From NCBI GenBank assembly GCA_964357925.1, contig CAYHMW010000001.1, positions 29,693 through 93,692 on the forward strand: DNA of 64,000 bases. Reading direction: 5' to 3'. Source of the DNA: CAYHMW01 sp964357925 (GTDB taxonomy: Bacteria; Patescibacteriota; Microgenomatia; UBA8517). Under the pieces are notes generated by a model. That model was not told the DNA's origin. It ran no database searches and saw nothing but the letters and a program-made list of their open reading frames with translations. The position numbers were made by a program, and so were the translations under genes. Positions 8,334 to 16,152 of this stretch are shown here, piece by piece (position 1 is the first letter of the stretch; every line of letters starts with the position of its first letter).

Positions 8334-8806
8334 TAGGAGTTTAATAGAAGTATCGAAAGATTTAGGATTGTTGCGAATGAGACCCAGAGGAGATATGGGA
8401 CCAACAGATATGCTGCTGTACTTGAAAGTGGATAGAACTTCTTTATTGTTAGAATTATAGATACAAGGAGGGCCGTTATATTTATGAGTCCTAGGAGTGA
8501 GGATTGGGCTCCAAAGAAAAGTGGTGACCAGAGAAAATTTAATAGTAGTTGGATTGCGAAGAATTGCAGTGCGATTCTGACACCCTTCTTTTTTAATCCT
8601 TTGATCCAGATTAGGTAGAGAGAGATTCCCATCAACAAGTAGAGACTTGTCCACACTGTGCCAAAAATCCAGTTGGGTGGAGAAAATGGGGGTTTATTGA
8701 GAGCTGCATACCAGGTTGGAATGTTTGATGTGGTAAATAGTGCCCCAACAATTCCTGTTAGCTCACAAAGTAGAATTGCAGTTATCAGCTTGATTGAGTT
8801 TTTCAT
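8333..8806 (-). CDS. tspO: TspO/MBR family membrane protein
   Basis: 157 residues, five membrane helices. Family landmarks are visible: NIPTWYAALNKPPFSPPNWIF (W-Y..L.KP.F.PP..FG.VW), WTSLYLLMGISLYL, and FLWSPLFFG (LN..WS..FF). TspO proteins bind porphyrins and tetrapyrroles and are linked to stress responses; the ligand here is unknown. It is first in a two-gene minus-strand unit and diverges from the broken DUF1801 gene, with only 21 bp between starts. Confidence 0.9.
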   Translation of the reverse strand: MKNSIKLITAILLCELTGIVGALFTTSNIPTWYAALNKPPFSPPNWIFGTVWTSLYLLMGISLYLIWIKGLKKKGVRIALQFFAIQLLLNFLWSPLFFGAQSSLLGLINITALLVSIILTIKKFYPLSSTAAYLLVPYLLWVSFATILNLSILLLNS

Positions 8807-8827
8807 TTGTATATCATTTAACTTAAC

Positions 8828-9304
8828 ATGAACATGTTTAAAGAGACAACGGCAAAGACCCCGGAGGAGTACATTGCCTTAATTGTGGAACCGAGAAAAA
8901 CAGAAATTAAAAAACTTCATGAGTTTATAAAAAAGACTGCTCCAAAACTTAAGCCTTACATTTAAGCCGGTATGATTGGGTATGGGAAGATGCCGTATAG
9001 AAGCTATAGAGAAATAGCTTGTAGCACTTGGCTTGTAGCCAATTGTAAATCAAAGTCGGGTCGGGAAGGCGAATGGTATACATTGGGACTTGCCAGTCAA
9101 AAGAATTATATTTCGATTTATTCCTGTGCCATGAAGGATGGAGAATATTTGGCTGAGAGTAGTAAGGGAAAACTTGGGAAGGCGAGTGTTGGGAAGAGCT
9201 GTATACGCTATAAGAAGTTTGAAGATATACCTTGGGATAATTTGCAAGGGGTTATAAAGGAGAGTCAAGATATCGCGGTTGATAGAGGGATATTTAAGTC
9301 GTGA
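8828..9304 (+). pseudogene. DUF1801 (YdhG-like) gene interrupted by an in-frame TAA
   Basis: One frame runs 8828-9304. The first 45 codons (MNMFKETTAKTPEEYIAL to LKPYI) match the DUF1801 N-terminus; then TAA at 8963-8965; then, in the same frame, AGMIGYGKMPY, SGREGEWYTLGLASQKNYISIY and ASVGKSCIRYKK, the rest of the domain. One C-to-T change in CAA would make the stop. There is also an extra ~16 residues (YREIACSTWLVANCKS) where family members go straight to SGREGEW, and this insert contains a 9-bp direct repeat (9017-9025, 9031-9039). A distal fragment could restart at ATG 8972. Family function is uncertain (iron-chaperone annotation in some members). Confidence 0.75.
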
Positions 9305-9399
9305 TTGAGAGACATCCGTTCGAGGCTTTTGTCCCTCCTGACTCGAAGTATTTACTTCTTGGGAGTTTTGTTGGCAAAGTAGAGGATGGGTATGGATAG
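9301..9399 (+). pseudogene. N-terminal remnant of a uracil/hypoxanthine-DNA glycosylase-like gene
   Basis: From GTG 9301, overlapping the DUF1801 stop as GTGA, a 32-codon frame reads IERHPFEAFVPPDSKYLLLGSF then VGKVEDGYG and stops at TAG 9397. HPFEPF-P..AK-LLLGSFPG is the start of the mismatch/hypoxanthine-DNA glycosylase family, which normally continues for ~150 residues (WYYG..N.FW); nothing of that kind follows. I read it as a truncated remnant. Recognition rests on a short segment only. Confidence 0.4.
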
Positions 9400-9406
9400 T
9401 ATTTGA

Positions 9407-9426
9407 CGGGAGAGGGTGCTCTCCCG
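9407..9426 (+). terminator. GC-rich hairpin after the decayed locus
   Basis: CGGGAGAG (9407-9414), loop GGTG, CTCTCCCG (9419-9426). There is no T-run on either side, so it may stop convergent transcripts only weakly or act as a 3' stabilising structure. Confidence 0.45.
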
Positions 9427-9438
9427 CCAAAAGACAAA

Positions 9439-9822
9439 TCAGACAAGCTCTGTATTCTTTGGTGTTATGAATACGTTCCAGTGTCCTTTGTGACACACTA
9501 AGGTGACTATGTCACTTTTGAAAAAGTGTTGGGTGCGGCTGGCTGCGTCTCCGAATATATGGAGACGGTTAGCTTCGCTATCGTTAGTAACGATTGTGAG
9601 TTGAATGTGTGAGTCAACTTTGTGAATTGTAACTCTATAGGCGGTGCCAGCTAATGTCCACAAAACAACTGGTTCACCCCAGCTTACTTTGTAAAAAATT
9701 GTGGTGGGGTATTGTAATTGGGATTGTGTACTGCACTTGGCGTAATCACTTTGTATTGAGAATACTGGACTGGTGGTAAGTAAAATTAACACCAGTAAAA
9801 ATACTGAAAAGTACTTGGTCAT
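9439..9822 (-). CDS. Secreted hypothetical protein
   Basis: 127 residues with a signal peptide (MTKYFSVFLLVLILLTTSPVFS, likely cut before IQSDYA). The mature part is short and beta-rich (IFYKVSWGEPVVLWTLAG, YRVTIHKVDSHIQLTIV) with two Cys (KCSTQ and LVCHKG) that could form one disulphide. Not recognised. It is monocistronic with a near-consensus promoter (9861-9889) and a strong AAGGAGGG ribosome-binding site 6 nt before ATG, so it may be well expressed. It faces away from the secreted-protein operon starting at 9958. Confidence 0.7.
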   Translation of the reverse strand: MTKYFSVFLLVLILLTTSPVFSIQSDYAKCSTQSQLQYPTTIFYKVSWGEPVVLWTLAGTAYRVTIHKVDSHIQLTIVTNDSEANRLHIFGDAASRTQHFFKSDIVTLVCHKGHWNVFITPKNTELV

Positions 9823-9860
9823 GACGACCCTCCTTGATAGGATAGATTCGCGGACGGGAT

Positions 9861-9889
9861 ATTTTACTATCTAGCCCATAGTGCGTCAA
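9861..9889 (-). promoter_or_regulatory. Promoter of the secreted 127-aa protein
   Basis: On the minus strand TTGACG (9884-9889), 17-nt spacer, TAAAAT (9861-9866), 39 nt before the ATG. Confidence 0.65.
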
Positions 9890-9909
9890 GAATAGGGAGT
9901 TGATGCCAC

Positions 9910-9940
9910 TTGACAAGAGGCTTTGGAAATATGCGATAAT
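9910..9940 (+). promoter_or_regulatory. Possible promoter of the NPF/Cys-repeat operon
   Basis: TTGACA (9910-9915) and GATAAT (9935-9940) with a long 19-nt spacer, 18 nt before the ATG at 9958. Divergent from the promoter at 9861-9889. Confidence 0.4.
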
Positions 9941-9957
9941 GGTCTTACATTATAAAA

Positions 9958-10206
9958 ATGCACCAAAGAGGGATTATTCACCTGCTTCCTTTGTTTTTGG
10001 TATTTCTTTTGGCTATTGGGGTTTTGGTCGTTTCGGTGGGTGGGAAGAATAACATAACTGACCGTGTGCAGAGAGTTGTTTTTAATAAAACTCCGGAGCC
10101 AGCCAGCGTTGCACTCACTACTTCCTACGAGAATCCATTTGATTCTGGGTCTCAATACGTTAACCCTTTTTCGACTTACAAGAATCCTTTTGATTTAGTG
10201 GAATGA
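9958..10206 (+). CDS. Small membrane-anchored protein with three NPF motifs
   Basis: 82 residues: an N-terminal hydrophobic segment (IHLLPLFLVFLLAIGVLVVSV, residues 7-27), a short linker, then a tail with ENPFDSG, VNPFSTY and KNPFDLVE, three Asn-Pro-Phe motifs spaced 10-11 residues apart. Not recognised. It is first in a three-gene unit and overlaps the Cys-repeat gene as ATGA, so the two are translated together. The tail is probably extracytoplasmic. The regular NPF spacing suggests a peptide ligand for a partner protein, but no partner is identified. Confidence 0.6.
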   Translation: MHQRGIIHLLPLFLVFLLAIGVLVVSVGGKNNITDRVQRVVFNKTPEPASVALTTSYENPFDSGSQYVNPFSTYKNPFDLVE

Positions 10207-11501
10207 GAAAATATTTAGCACTCTTTACATCTTTGGTTCTTGGAATGGTTGTGTTTACTGGTATTTCAGTGGCTCAAGAAGAGGGGAAGCTTGATGAATA
10301 CGGTGTCACTTTCCCAATCACTGAGCTGGGGAGTTGTGAGGATTTTGCTTCTTGCAGGTCTTATTGCGATGACCCTGTAAATGCTACAACTTGCGTTGAT
10401 TATGCAAAGGAGAAAGGTTTTTACGATGAGGAAGAGTTGGAAGATAACAAGACTAGCGCGCTTCAAAATTCAAAGAGAGAGCTTGGGTGTGACGGTGAGG
10501 CTTCTTGTCGAAATTTGTGTGAACAGCCTGCTAATTATCAAAAATGTAGCCGGTTTGCCACGCGCTATTCGCTGGGTGGCGGGGTAGTTGAAAACCCAGG
10601 TGGCACTGTGGTTTTAAATAGGGCGAGGGAAGTTTTGGGGTGCACCAGCGTAAATTCGTGCAAAGAGTATTGTGAAGATGAAAGTCACAGGAGTGAGTGC
10701 TCAAACTTTGCTCGCGAGGCTGGGCTGCGTGGAGGAGAGCTGCGAGTTGGCCCTGGGGGATGCACCTCGGAGGGATCTTGCCAGGCGTTTTGTGCTGCCC
10801 CTTCTAATTTTGGTTTGTGCCAGGGGTTCACGGCTTCAGTTGGCGGAGAGTTTAGTGGACCTGGAGGATGTAATTCGGAGGAAACTTGTCGAACGTTTTG
10901 TGAGCGTAACCCCTCTTCTTGCCGTGACTTTGGTGAGCGTGAGGAGATTTATAACCCGGTTGACATGTGTAATCGGACCTCGAGTTGTTATTGGGGGAAT
11001 AATGCTTGTAATTGTAATTCTTCATATAATCCAGGGAATGAAGATCCCTCGGCACAATGTGTAAAGTATTCTGGATGTACTTGGAGTGGTAATGCTTGTC
11101 AATGTANNNNNNNNNNNNNNNNNNNNNNNNNNNNNNNNNNNNNNNNNNNNNNNNNNNNNNNNNNNNNNNNNNNNNNNNNNNNNNNNNNNNNNNNNNNNNN
11201 NNNNNNGGAGCAGCAGCAGGCTGCTTGCACATCTTGCGGTGGAACCTGCACTTGGAACGGAGATGCTTGCGGCTGCCAATGTGCCACCTCTGGCTCATCT
11301 GGGGGGAGTACTGCGACGTCCACACCATCTACACCTGCGCCGTCTACCCCTGCTCCAACCACATCAAATTATGTTGATCCGGCTTCTGCGTGTACTTCGG
11401 CTGGGGGAACTTGGAACGGAAGTAGCTGCACAATGAATCCTGTGCAGGGGGCAAGTTCTGGGACGAGCTTTTGGGAGTGGTTTTTTGGATTATTTGAATA
11501 G
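10203..11501 (+). CDS. Secreted cysteine-repeat protein, interrupted by an assembly gap
   Basis: A signal peptide (ALFTSLVLGMVVFTGISVAQ) precedes five tandem four-Cys modules of the form C-x5-C-x3-C-x6-8-C at residues 45-64, 96-115, 147-166, 187-206 and 223-240, usually ending in F/Y-A. A second module type follows, C-x5-C-[TY]-W-x3-A-C-x-C, at 256-271 and 286-301, recurring after the gap (CTWNGDACGC). The C-terminus has a Ser/Thr/Pro linker (TPSTPAPSTPAPTTS) and a hydrophobic WEWFFGLF tail. The 100 N (11107-11206) hide an unknown length, so the frame join is assumed. Likely a disulphide-bonded surface protein; function unknown. Confidence 0.7.
   Translation: MRKYLALFTSLVLGMVVFTGISVAQEEGKLDEYGVTFPITELGSCEDFASCRSYCDDPVNATTCVDYAKEKGFYDEEELEDNKTSALQNSKRELGCDGEASCRNLCEQPANYQKCSRFATRYSLGGGVVENPGGTVVLNRAREVLGCTSVNSCKEYCEDESHRSECSNFAREAGLRGGELRVGPGGCTSEGSCQAFCAAPSNFGLCQGFTASVGGEFSGPGGCNSEETCRTFCERNPSSCRDFGEREEIYNPVDMCNRTSSCYWGNNACNCNSSYNPGNEDPSAQCVKYSGCTWSGNACQCXXXXXXXXXXXXXXXXXXXXXXXXXXXXXXXXXXEQQQAACTSCGGTCTWNGDACGCQCATSGSSGGSTATSTPSTPAPSTPAPTTSNYVDPASACTSAGGTWNGSSCTMNPVQGASSGTSFWEWFFGLFE
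11107..11206. other. Assembly gap of 100 N
   Basis: Exactly 100 N, the usual placeholder for a scaffold join of unknown size. It falls inside repetitive coding sequence of the Cys-repeat gene, and the sequence restarts with a CAG-type repeat, so repeats probably broke the assembly. Confidence 0.98.
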
Positions 11502-12340
11502 TGGGTAGAGGATTCGCTTCGCTTCTGTTACTTCTTTTTGTACCTTTGGTTCTTGGAGTATTGTTTTTGATTATGGTTGGCTCATCACCTTTGTCAAAGG
11601 TAACTTCTCCTATAGAGACTTTTGAAGTAGCAAAGGAGAAACTTTCTGGTATTTCTGGAAGTAGAGATGTTTTTTGGGAGTGGGATCATAATGCTAAGAA
11701 GTGGCAATCGCTTGGAGCACCACCTGATTGCCCGAAGACAATTATTTTCCCGTCGCCTGTTGATGTTAGTTTGGCTAGTGGGATTTTGTACCCTGGGCAA
11801 ACACGGGGAGGAGATTATAAACCACATGGGGGATTTAGATTCGATAATTTGCCTTCAAATAGTGTTGACGTTTATGCTCCAATGGATGGAAAACTTCACC
11901 AAGCTTCAAGACACTGGGCGATGGGGGAGGTCCAATATGTTCTGTATTTTGTAAATGATTGTGGGATTTCTTATAAACTGGATCATTTGCTTGTGGTTAC
12001 GGATAAGTTCCAGAAAATATTTGAGGATATTCCGATGGGTGGAGAAAATGATTCGAGGACAACACAAGTTAACCCCCAAGTTTTCGTAGCAAAGGGTGAG
12101 CATGTTGCAACAAAGGTTGGCTTCGAAAAATCAAAAAATGTTTTTTTTGATTTCGGCGTTTATGATTTGCGGAGCAAGAATGGTGTCGATTACAGTAGGC
12201 GGAATTATTATAACGTAGAGCAATATGCAGAGCATGCGATTTGCTGGTTCGATAATCTTGAGGAGCCGGCTCGTGGTATTGTAAAAAATTTGCCTGGGGC
12301 GGATAGTGAGAATGGGAAGAAGAGTGATTATTGTAAATGA
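11501..12340 (+). CDS. Membrane-anchored LytM/M23-fold-like protein (paralogue B)
   Basis: 279 residues, GTG start overlapping the previous stop by one base. The anchor (residues 4-27) is followed by CPKTIIFPSPVD, ILYPGQTRGG, GGFRFD, APMDGKL, QYVLYFVNDCGI, LDHLLVVTDKFQ, NDSRTTQ and KGEHVATKVGF. All of these have counterparts in the 2258-3115 protein. The zinc site of true M23 peptidases is incomplete, so it may bind rather than cut peptidoglycan. It ends the NPF/Cys-repeat operon, which suggests the three products act together at the cell surface. Confidence 0.7.
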   Translation: MGRGFASLLLLLFVPLVLGVLFLIMVGSSPLSKVTSPIETFEVAKEKLSGISGSRDVFWEWDHNAKKWQSLGAPPDCPKTIIFPSPVDVSLASGILYPGQTRGGDYKPHGGFRFDNLPSNSVDVYAPMDGKLHQASRHWAMGEVQYVLYFVNDCGISYKLDHLLVVTDKFQKIFEDIPMGGENDSRTTQVNPQVFVAKGEHVATKVGFEKSKNVFFDFGVYDLRSKNGVDYSRRNYYNVEQYAEHAICWFDNLEEPARGIVKNLPGADSENGKKSDYCK

Positions 12341-12374
12341 AAATAGGTACTTTGATTTGTTATACTGATGGGTT

Positions 12375-13649
12375 GTGTCGGAAAAATACATAGAAATCTC
12401 CAAAAAAATATTCGGATCGGTTATTGGCCGAGTTGATGTCCGCGGACTTTGTGTGCGATTTTGGGATGGCTCGCAGTGGACTCCTGAAAAGGCAGGAAAA
12501 ATTAAAATGACTATAATTTTGAACCACCCTCATGCTCTTCGTAGGATGTTTTTGCCGCCTGGAGAGCTTTCCCTGGGGGAGGCCTATATCTATGGTGATT
12601 TTGATATTGATGGAGATCGGGATTTCATTTTTGAAATGGGAGAGAAACTTGGGGCACCTGCTTGGAGTGTAATAACAAAGGCAAAGATTTTGAAGCTTCT
12701 AATGCAGTTGCCAAAAAGGACCGATCCGATTAACGAGAAGTATTCGGCAAAAAGGAAGGGAATACTTCATTCAAAGGATCGAGATCGTGATTCTGTAGCT
12801 TTTGCTTATGACGTTTCGAATGATTTTTTTAAGCTTTTTTTGGATAAGGATATGGTTTATACCTGTGCTTATTTTAAAAAAAGAGGCGATAGTTTAGAGA
12901 AAGCGCAGGTGCAAAAGATGGAGCTTATATGTCGGAAGCTCAATTTGGAAAAAGGGGAGAAGCTTTTTGATTTAGGGTGTGGATGGGGGGCGCTTTCTAT
13001 GTATGCAGCTCGCCATTACGGTGTGGAAACACATGGGGTGACATTGAGTGCAGAGCAGGGCAAGGAAGCAATTGAACGAATAGCGAGTGCGGGCTTCAGT
13101 AAAATGTGTAAGGTGGAAGTTAAGGATTATCGAGATGTCCCAACTAAGGGGCAGTTTGATAAGGTTGCAGCTATTGGAATGATGGAGCATATCGGGAAGA
13201 GTGAGCTAAACAGTTTTTACTCTCATATGTTTGGGCTTTTGAAACCTGGTGGAATGCTACTGTCCCATGGAATAGCTGCAACCGGGGATGACAATGCTGG
13301 AGCCTCGCCATTTACACAGAAATATATTTTCCCCGATGGACAAGCCGTGAATGCTGCATCTAGGGCGGCTGCTGGGATACATGCTGGGTTCGAAGTCCGC
13401 GACATCGAGAATTTGCGGGAGCATTATGTTCTGACTTCTGAATATTGGCTCCGAGGGCTTGAGCGCAATAAGAAAAAGGTAATTGATATGCGCGATGAGA
13501 CTTTTTACAAAATTGCATGGCTAGCAATGGCTGGCGCGAATTATCGGTTTAAATCGGGGCAAAGTGGGCTGATTCAGGATTTATATTACAAACCGGATCC
13601 CACTAATACGATTGTTCCTCCACTGAACCGGGAAGGGTGGTATAAGTAA
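12375..13649 (+). CDS. cfa: Cyclopropane-fatty-acyl-phospholipid synthase family methyltransferase
   Basis: 424 residues, GTG start. The N-terminal lipid-binding part contains LPPGELSLGEAYIYGDFDI. The catalytic part has SNDFFKLFLDKDMVYTCAYF, the SAM-binding loop FDLGCGWGALSMYAA and MMEHIG, the conserved Glu region of CFA synthases. It transfers a methylene from S-adenosylmethionine to unsaturated acyl chains of membrane phospholipids. Length fits the long CFA form. Its 3' end overlaps the convergent YcaQ-like gene by 47 bp. Confidence 0.9.
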   Translation: MSEKYIEISKKIFGSVIGRVDVRGLCVRFWDGSQWTPEKAGKIKMTIILNHPHALRRMFLPPGELSLGEAYIYGDFDIDGDRDFIFEMGEKLGAPAWSVITKAKILKLLMQLPKRTDPINEKYSAKRKGILHSKDRDRDSVAFAYDVSNDFFKLFLDKDMVYTCAYFKKRGDSLEKAQVQKMELICRKLNLEKGEKLFDLGCGWGALSMYAARHYGVETHGVTLSAEQGKEAIERIASAGFSKMCKVEVKDYRDVPTKGQFDKVAAIGMMEHIGKSELNSFYSHMFGLLKPGGMLLSHGIAATGDDNAGASPFTQKYIFPDGQAVNAASRAAAGIHAGFEVRDIENLREHYVLTSEYWLRGLERNKKKVIDMRDETFYKIAWLAMAGANYRFKSGQSGLIQDLYYKPDPTNTIVPPLNREGWYK

Positions 13650-14850
13650 GAGGAAGGTTTTTTTGTAAAGCTGCCTTTAACTTGTTGGGTGTTGATCTTG
13701 TCACCTTTACTATTGGGGTTTGGTGCCAGGTGGCACAATCTTGAATTGCTCGCGATACGTCACCAATTAATTCATCAGTGATTTTGGCTCCATCTTCGAG
13801 CACTATATTTTTAATTTCAAAGACACCGTCTTTTCGGTGCGCTTTGGGATCCAATCTTCCTATTAGATTTCCTTTCCATAAAATCGGCAAAGTGTAATAA
13901 CCATATTTACGTTTTGGTGCTGGAGTGTAGCACTCGATCGCATAATCAAAATTAAATACTGTTTTTAATCTTTTTCTGTTATTTAACAAAGGATCGAATG
14001 GCGAGAGGAGGGTTGTATGGGTAGACTTTTTGACTGATTTAATTAAATGAATATTGTTTTTGTGGATGTAGTGTGTTCCTGGCCAGCCATCTACTTCGAT
14101 TTCGTGAATTTCTTTTGTTTGTAGTAACTTAACAATTAATTGTGGAATTTCTTTTTTTGGAATATAGAAGTAGTCGGCGATCCAAGGAGCAGTGGCTACC
14201 CCTAAAGCCTTTAGAGCTTTTTCTGCGAGGACGATTTGTGATTCTTCATAACTTTGTGTTTTTGAGTCATCCCAGTTTGGTAGGATTTTCTTAAGAGAAG
14301 CATAGACTCTTTGGAATTTTTCTCTACGCGCGATCATAAGGTCGCCTTTGTTGAAAAGTACTTCGAGAGCTACTTTTTCTGCTTTCCAATTCCACCAACC
14401 GCCTTTTTGGCCGTCGGACCGTTTGAAATCTCCCGATTTGGTTTCGCCGTTTTTCTTTACATAATCGAGAACATGATTAATGGTTTTTTTGTTTTTGTCC
14501 ATCCATATATAGTCGCTTGCCCAGCCTTTTTTATGATCGAGCATCAGGCGGCGATAGAGAGAATAGTCTTCGATGGGCAGGAAGCAAGCAGCGTGCGCCC
14601 AGTATTCAAAAATTTTCTTCTCTTCAAGTAATGCGTCGAGCCATTTGGGTTCATAATTTCCGAGCCTACTCCAAAGGACTAAATAAGGGGAGCGGGCGAC
14701 GACATGGATTGTGTCGATTTGGAGTTGCCCCATTTCTTTAATGGATTTGAGAACATCGCTTTTAGTCGCTGATTTTTTGGGTGGATGAGCAAGCCCTAAT
14801 GTTGTGAGCATTATATTTTTGGCTATGGTTTTTGAAATCCTAATTGGCAT
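13603..14850 (-). CDS. YcaQ-like winged-helix protein (crosslink-repair DNA glycosylase family)
   Basis: 415 residues. Family landmarks are MGQLQIDTIHVVARSPYLVLWSR near residue 37 (with the QID motif that carries the catalytic residues in YcaQ), IFEYWAHAACFLP near 80, WIADYF in a winged-helix region and LLSPFDPLLNNRKR near 270, followed by KRKYGYYTLPILW. YcaQ/AlkX-type proteins unhook DNA interstrand crosslinks; that activity is inferred here. The 3' end overlaps cfa. No clear promoter was found in the 127 bp before the next gene. Confidence 0.85.
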   Translation of the reverse strand: MPIRISKTIAKNIMLTTLGLAHPPKKSATKSDVLKSIKEMGQLQIDTIHVVARSPYLVLWSRLGNYEPKWLDALLEEKKIFEYWAHAACFLPIEDYSLYRRLMLDHKKGWASDYIWMDKNKKTINHVLDYVKKNGETKSGDFKRSDGQKGGWWNWKAEKVALEVLFNKGDLMIARREKFQRVYASLKKILPNWDDSKTQSYEESQIVLAEKALKALGVATAPWIADYFYIPKKEIPQLIVKLLQTKEIHEIEVDGWPGTHYIHKNNIHLIKSVKKSTHTTLLSPFDPLLNNRKRLKTVFNFDYAIECYTPAPKRKYGYYTLPILWKGNLIGRLDPKAHRKDGVFEIKNIVLEDGAKITDELIGDVSRAIQDCATWHQTPIVKVTRSTPNKLKAALQKNLPLTYTTLPGSVEEQSY

Positions 14851-14977
14851 TGTAGGGGTAGTATAATTAAAGTTGTGAGTAAAGGCGACGTTCCTAAAAA
14901 AGGGCTCAGAAAAAATTGGAGAAGATAAGGAGTGTTATAAAAAGTGCTGAATGAAAAATAGTGTAAGGTGTTAGCCA

Positions 14978-16129
14978 ATGAAACAGTCCTCTTTATTTTT
15001 ATTGTTTTTTTTCGTTTATTATTTGTCTAGCGAAGGTCCGACTCCTTACAATTATTTTGTTTTATTGGCTGACGCTTTTATTCACGGTCGATATTATCTT
15101 CTCGATAATCCCCCTTGGCTTTCTGAACTAATACCGGTTGCGGTGAATAAATTTTATACAGTTTATCCACCTGGGCCGGCGCTTCTTTTAACACCGTTTG
15201 TTTTGGTATTTGGAACTGGTTTTCAGCAACAACTTTTTGCTCATATTTTGGGTGCGCTGATGGTTGTTGCTTCGTATGAATTGGCGCGAATTATTGACAA
15301 AAAAAATCAATTGCTACACATATGGACGGTGCTTTTGGTTGGGATTGGAAATATCACTTGGTTTATGAGCTCTGTCGGATCCGTGTGGTATCTGGGACAA
15401 ATAACTGCAGCCTCCTTCATGATTTTTGCAATTCTCAGTGGATATAAGAAGAAGCTGTTCTTGACTGGACTTTTCTTGGGAATTGCTTACGTTTCTAGGG
15501 TGCACACAATTTTGACTTTACCTTTTTATGTTTACTTGTTGAGAAGTGAATCTAAAAGTTTTCGTCGGATATACAGATTCGCATATCCCCTTGGCACGTT
15601 ATTGTTGTTTGATGCTTTTTACAATTTTATTCGTTTTGGAACACCATTTAACAAGGGATATTTTTTGCTGCCAGGAGTTTTGGGTGAGGAGGGTGCGGCT
15701 TGGTTTGCAAGGGGAGTGGTGCATTATTCTTATTATTTTGAAAACTTTAGGACTATGTTTTTAATGGGACCAAAGTTTTTGCCAGACTTTCCTTATGTTC
15801 AGCCATCTTGGTATGGTCTATCAATATTGCTAACAACGCCGGCCTTTGTTTTTGCTTTTTGGGCGCGAAGAAGGGATGGGATTGTGAAGTTTGCGTGGCT
15901 TTCAATAATTTTAGTTTCTTTGGTTGTTATGTCGCATGGGGGGACAGGGTGGACCCAGTTTGGGTACAGGTTTGCAGTGGACTTTTACCCCTTTTTAATA
16001 TTGCTCACGATAATGGGCGTTTCGAGGATGGGTCTAAGAAAAATACATTGGGTGGTGTTATTTTTTGGGGTCTTTGTAAATTTATGGGGAGTCTTGTGGA
16101 TAAACAAATTTCACTGGGTCAGTTTATAA
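14978..16129 (+). CDS. Polytopic membrane protein, GT-C glycosyltransferase-like
   Basis: 383 residues with about ten membrane helices. An extracellular loop after helix 1 holds YNYFVLLADAFIHGRYYL and YTVYPPGPALLL, and the C-terminal part has HGGTGWTQFGYRFAVDFYPF, a pattern common in membrane proteins related to the PMT/GT39 families that use polyprenyl-phosphate sugars. No classic DxD motif stands out, so substrate and activity are open. Preceded by a 127-bp region and followed 23 bp later by kup. Confidence 0.65.
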   Translation: MKQSSLFLLFFFVYYLSSEGPTPYNYFVLLADAFIHGRYYLLDNPPWLSELIPVAVNKFYTVYPPGPALLLTPFVLVFGTGFQQQLFAHILGALMVVASYELARIIDKKNQLLHIWTVLLVGIGNITWFMSSVGSVWYLGQITAASFMIFAILSGYKKKLFLTGLFLGIAYVSRVHTILTLPFYVYLLRSESKSFRRIYRFAYPLGTLLLFDAFYNFIRFGTPFNKGYFLLPGVLGEEGAAWFARGVVHYSYYFENFRTMFLMGPKFLPDFPYVQPSWYGLSILLTTPAFVFAFWARRRDGIVKFAWLSIILVSLVVMSHGGTGWTQFGYRFAVDFYPFLILLTIMGVSRMGLRKIHWVVLFFGVFVNLWGVLWINKFHWVSL

Positions 16130-16152
16130 TTATCGTCTGTTAGAATGTAAAG

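Noticed and set aside
8334..8654. Upstream extension of the 68-residue membrane gene
   Set aside because: It runs through tspO in another frame; the ATG at 8333 is coupled to the tspO stop.
8963..8965. Recoded stop codon in the DUF1801 gene
   Set aside because: Known Patescibacteria recoding affects TGA, while this is TAA, and TAA ends many intact genes here.
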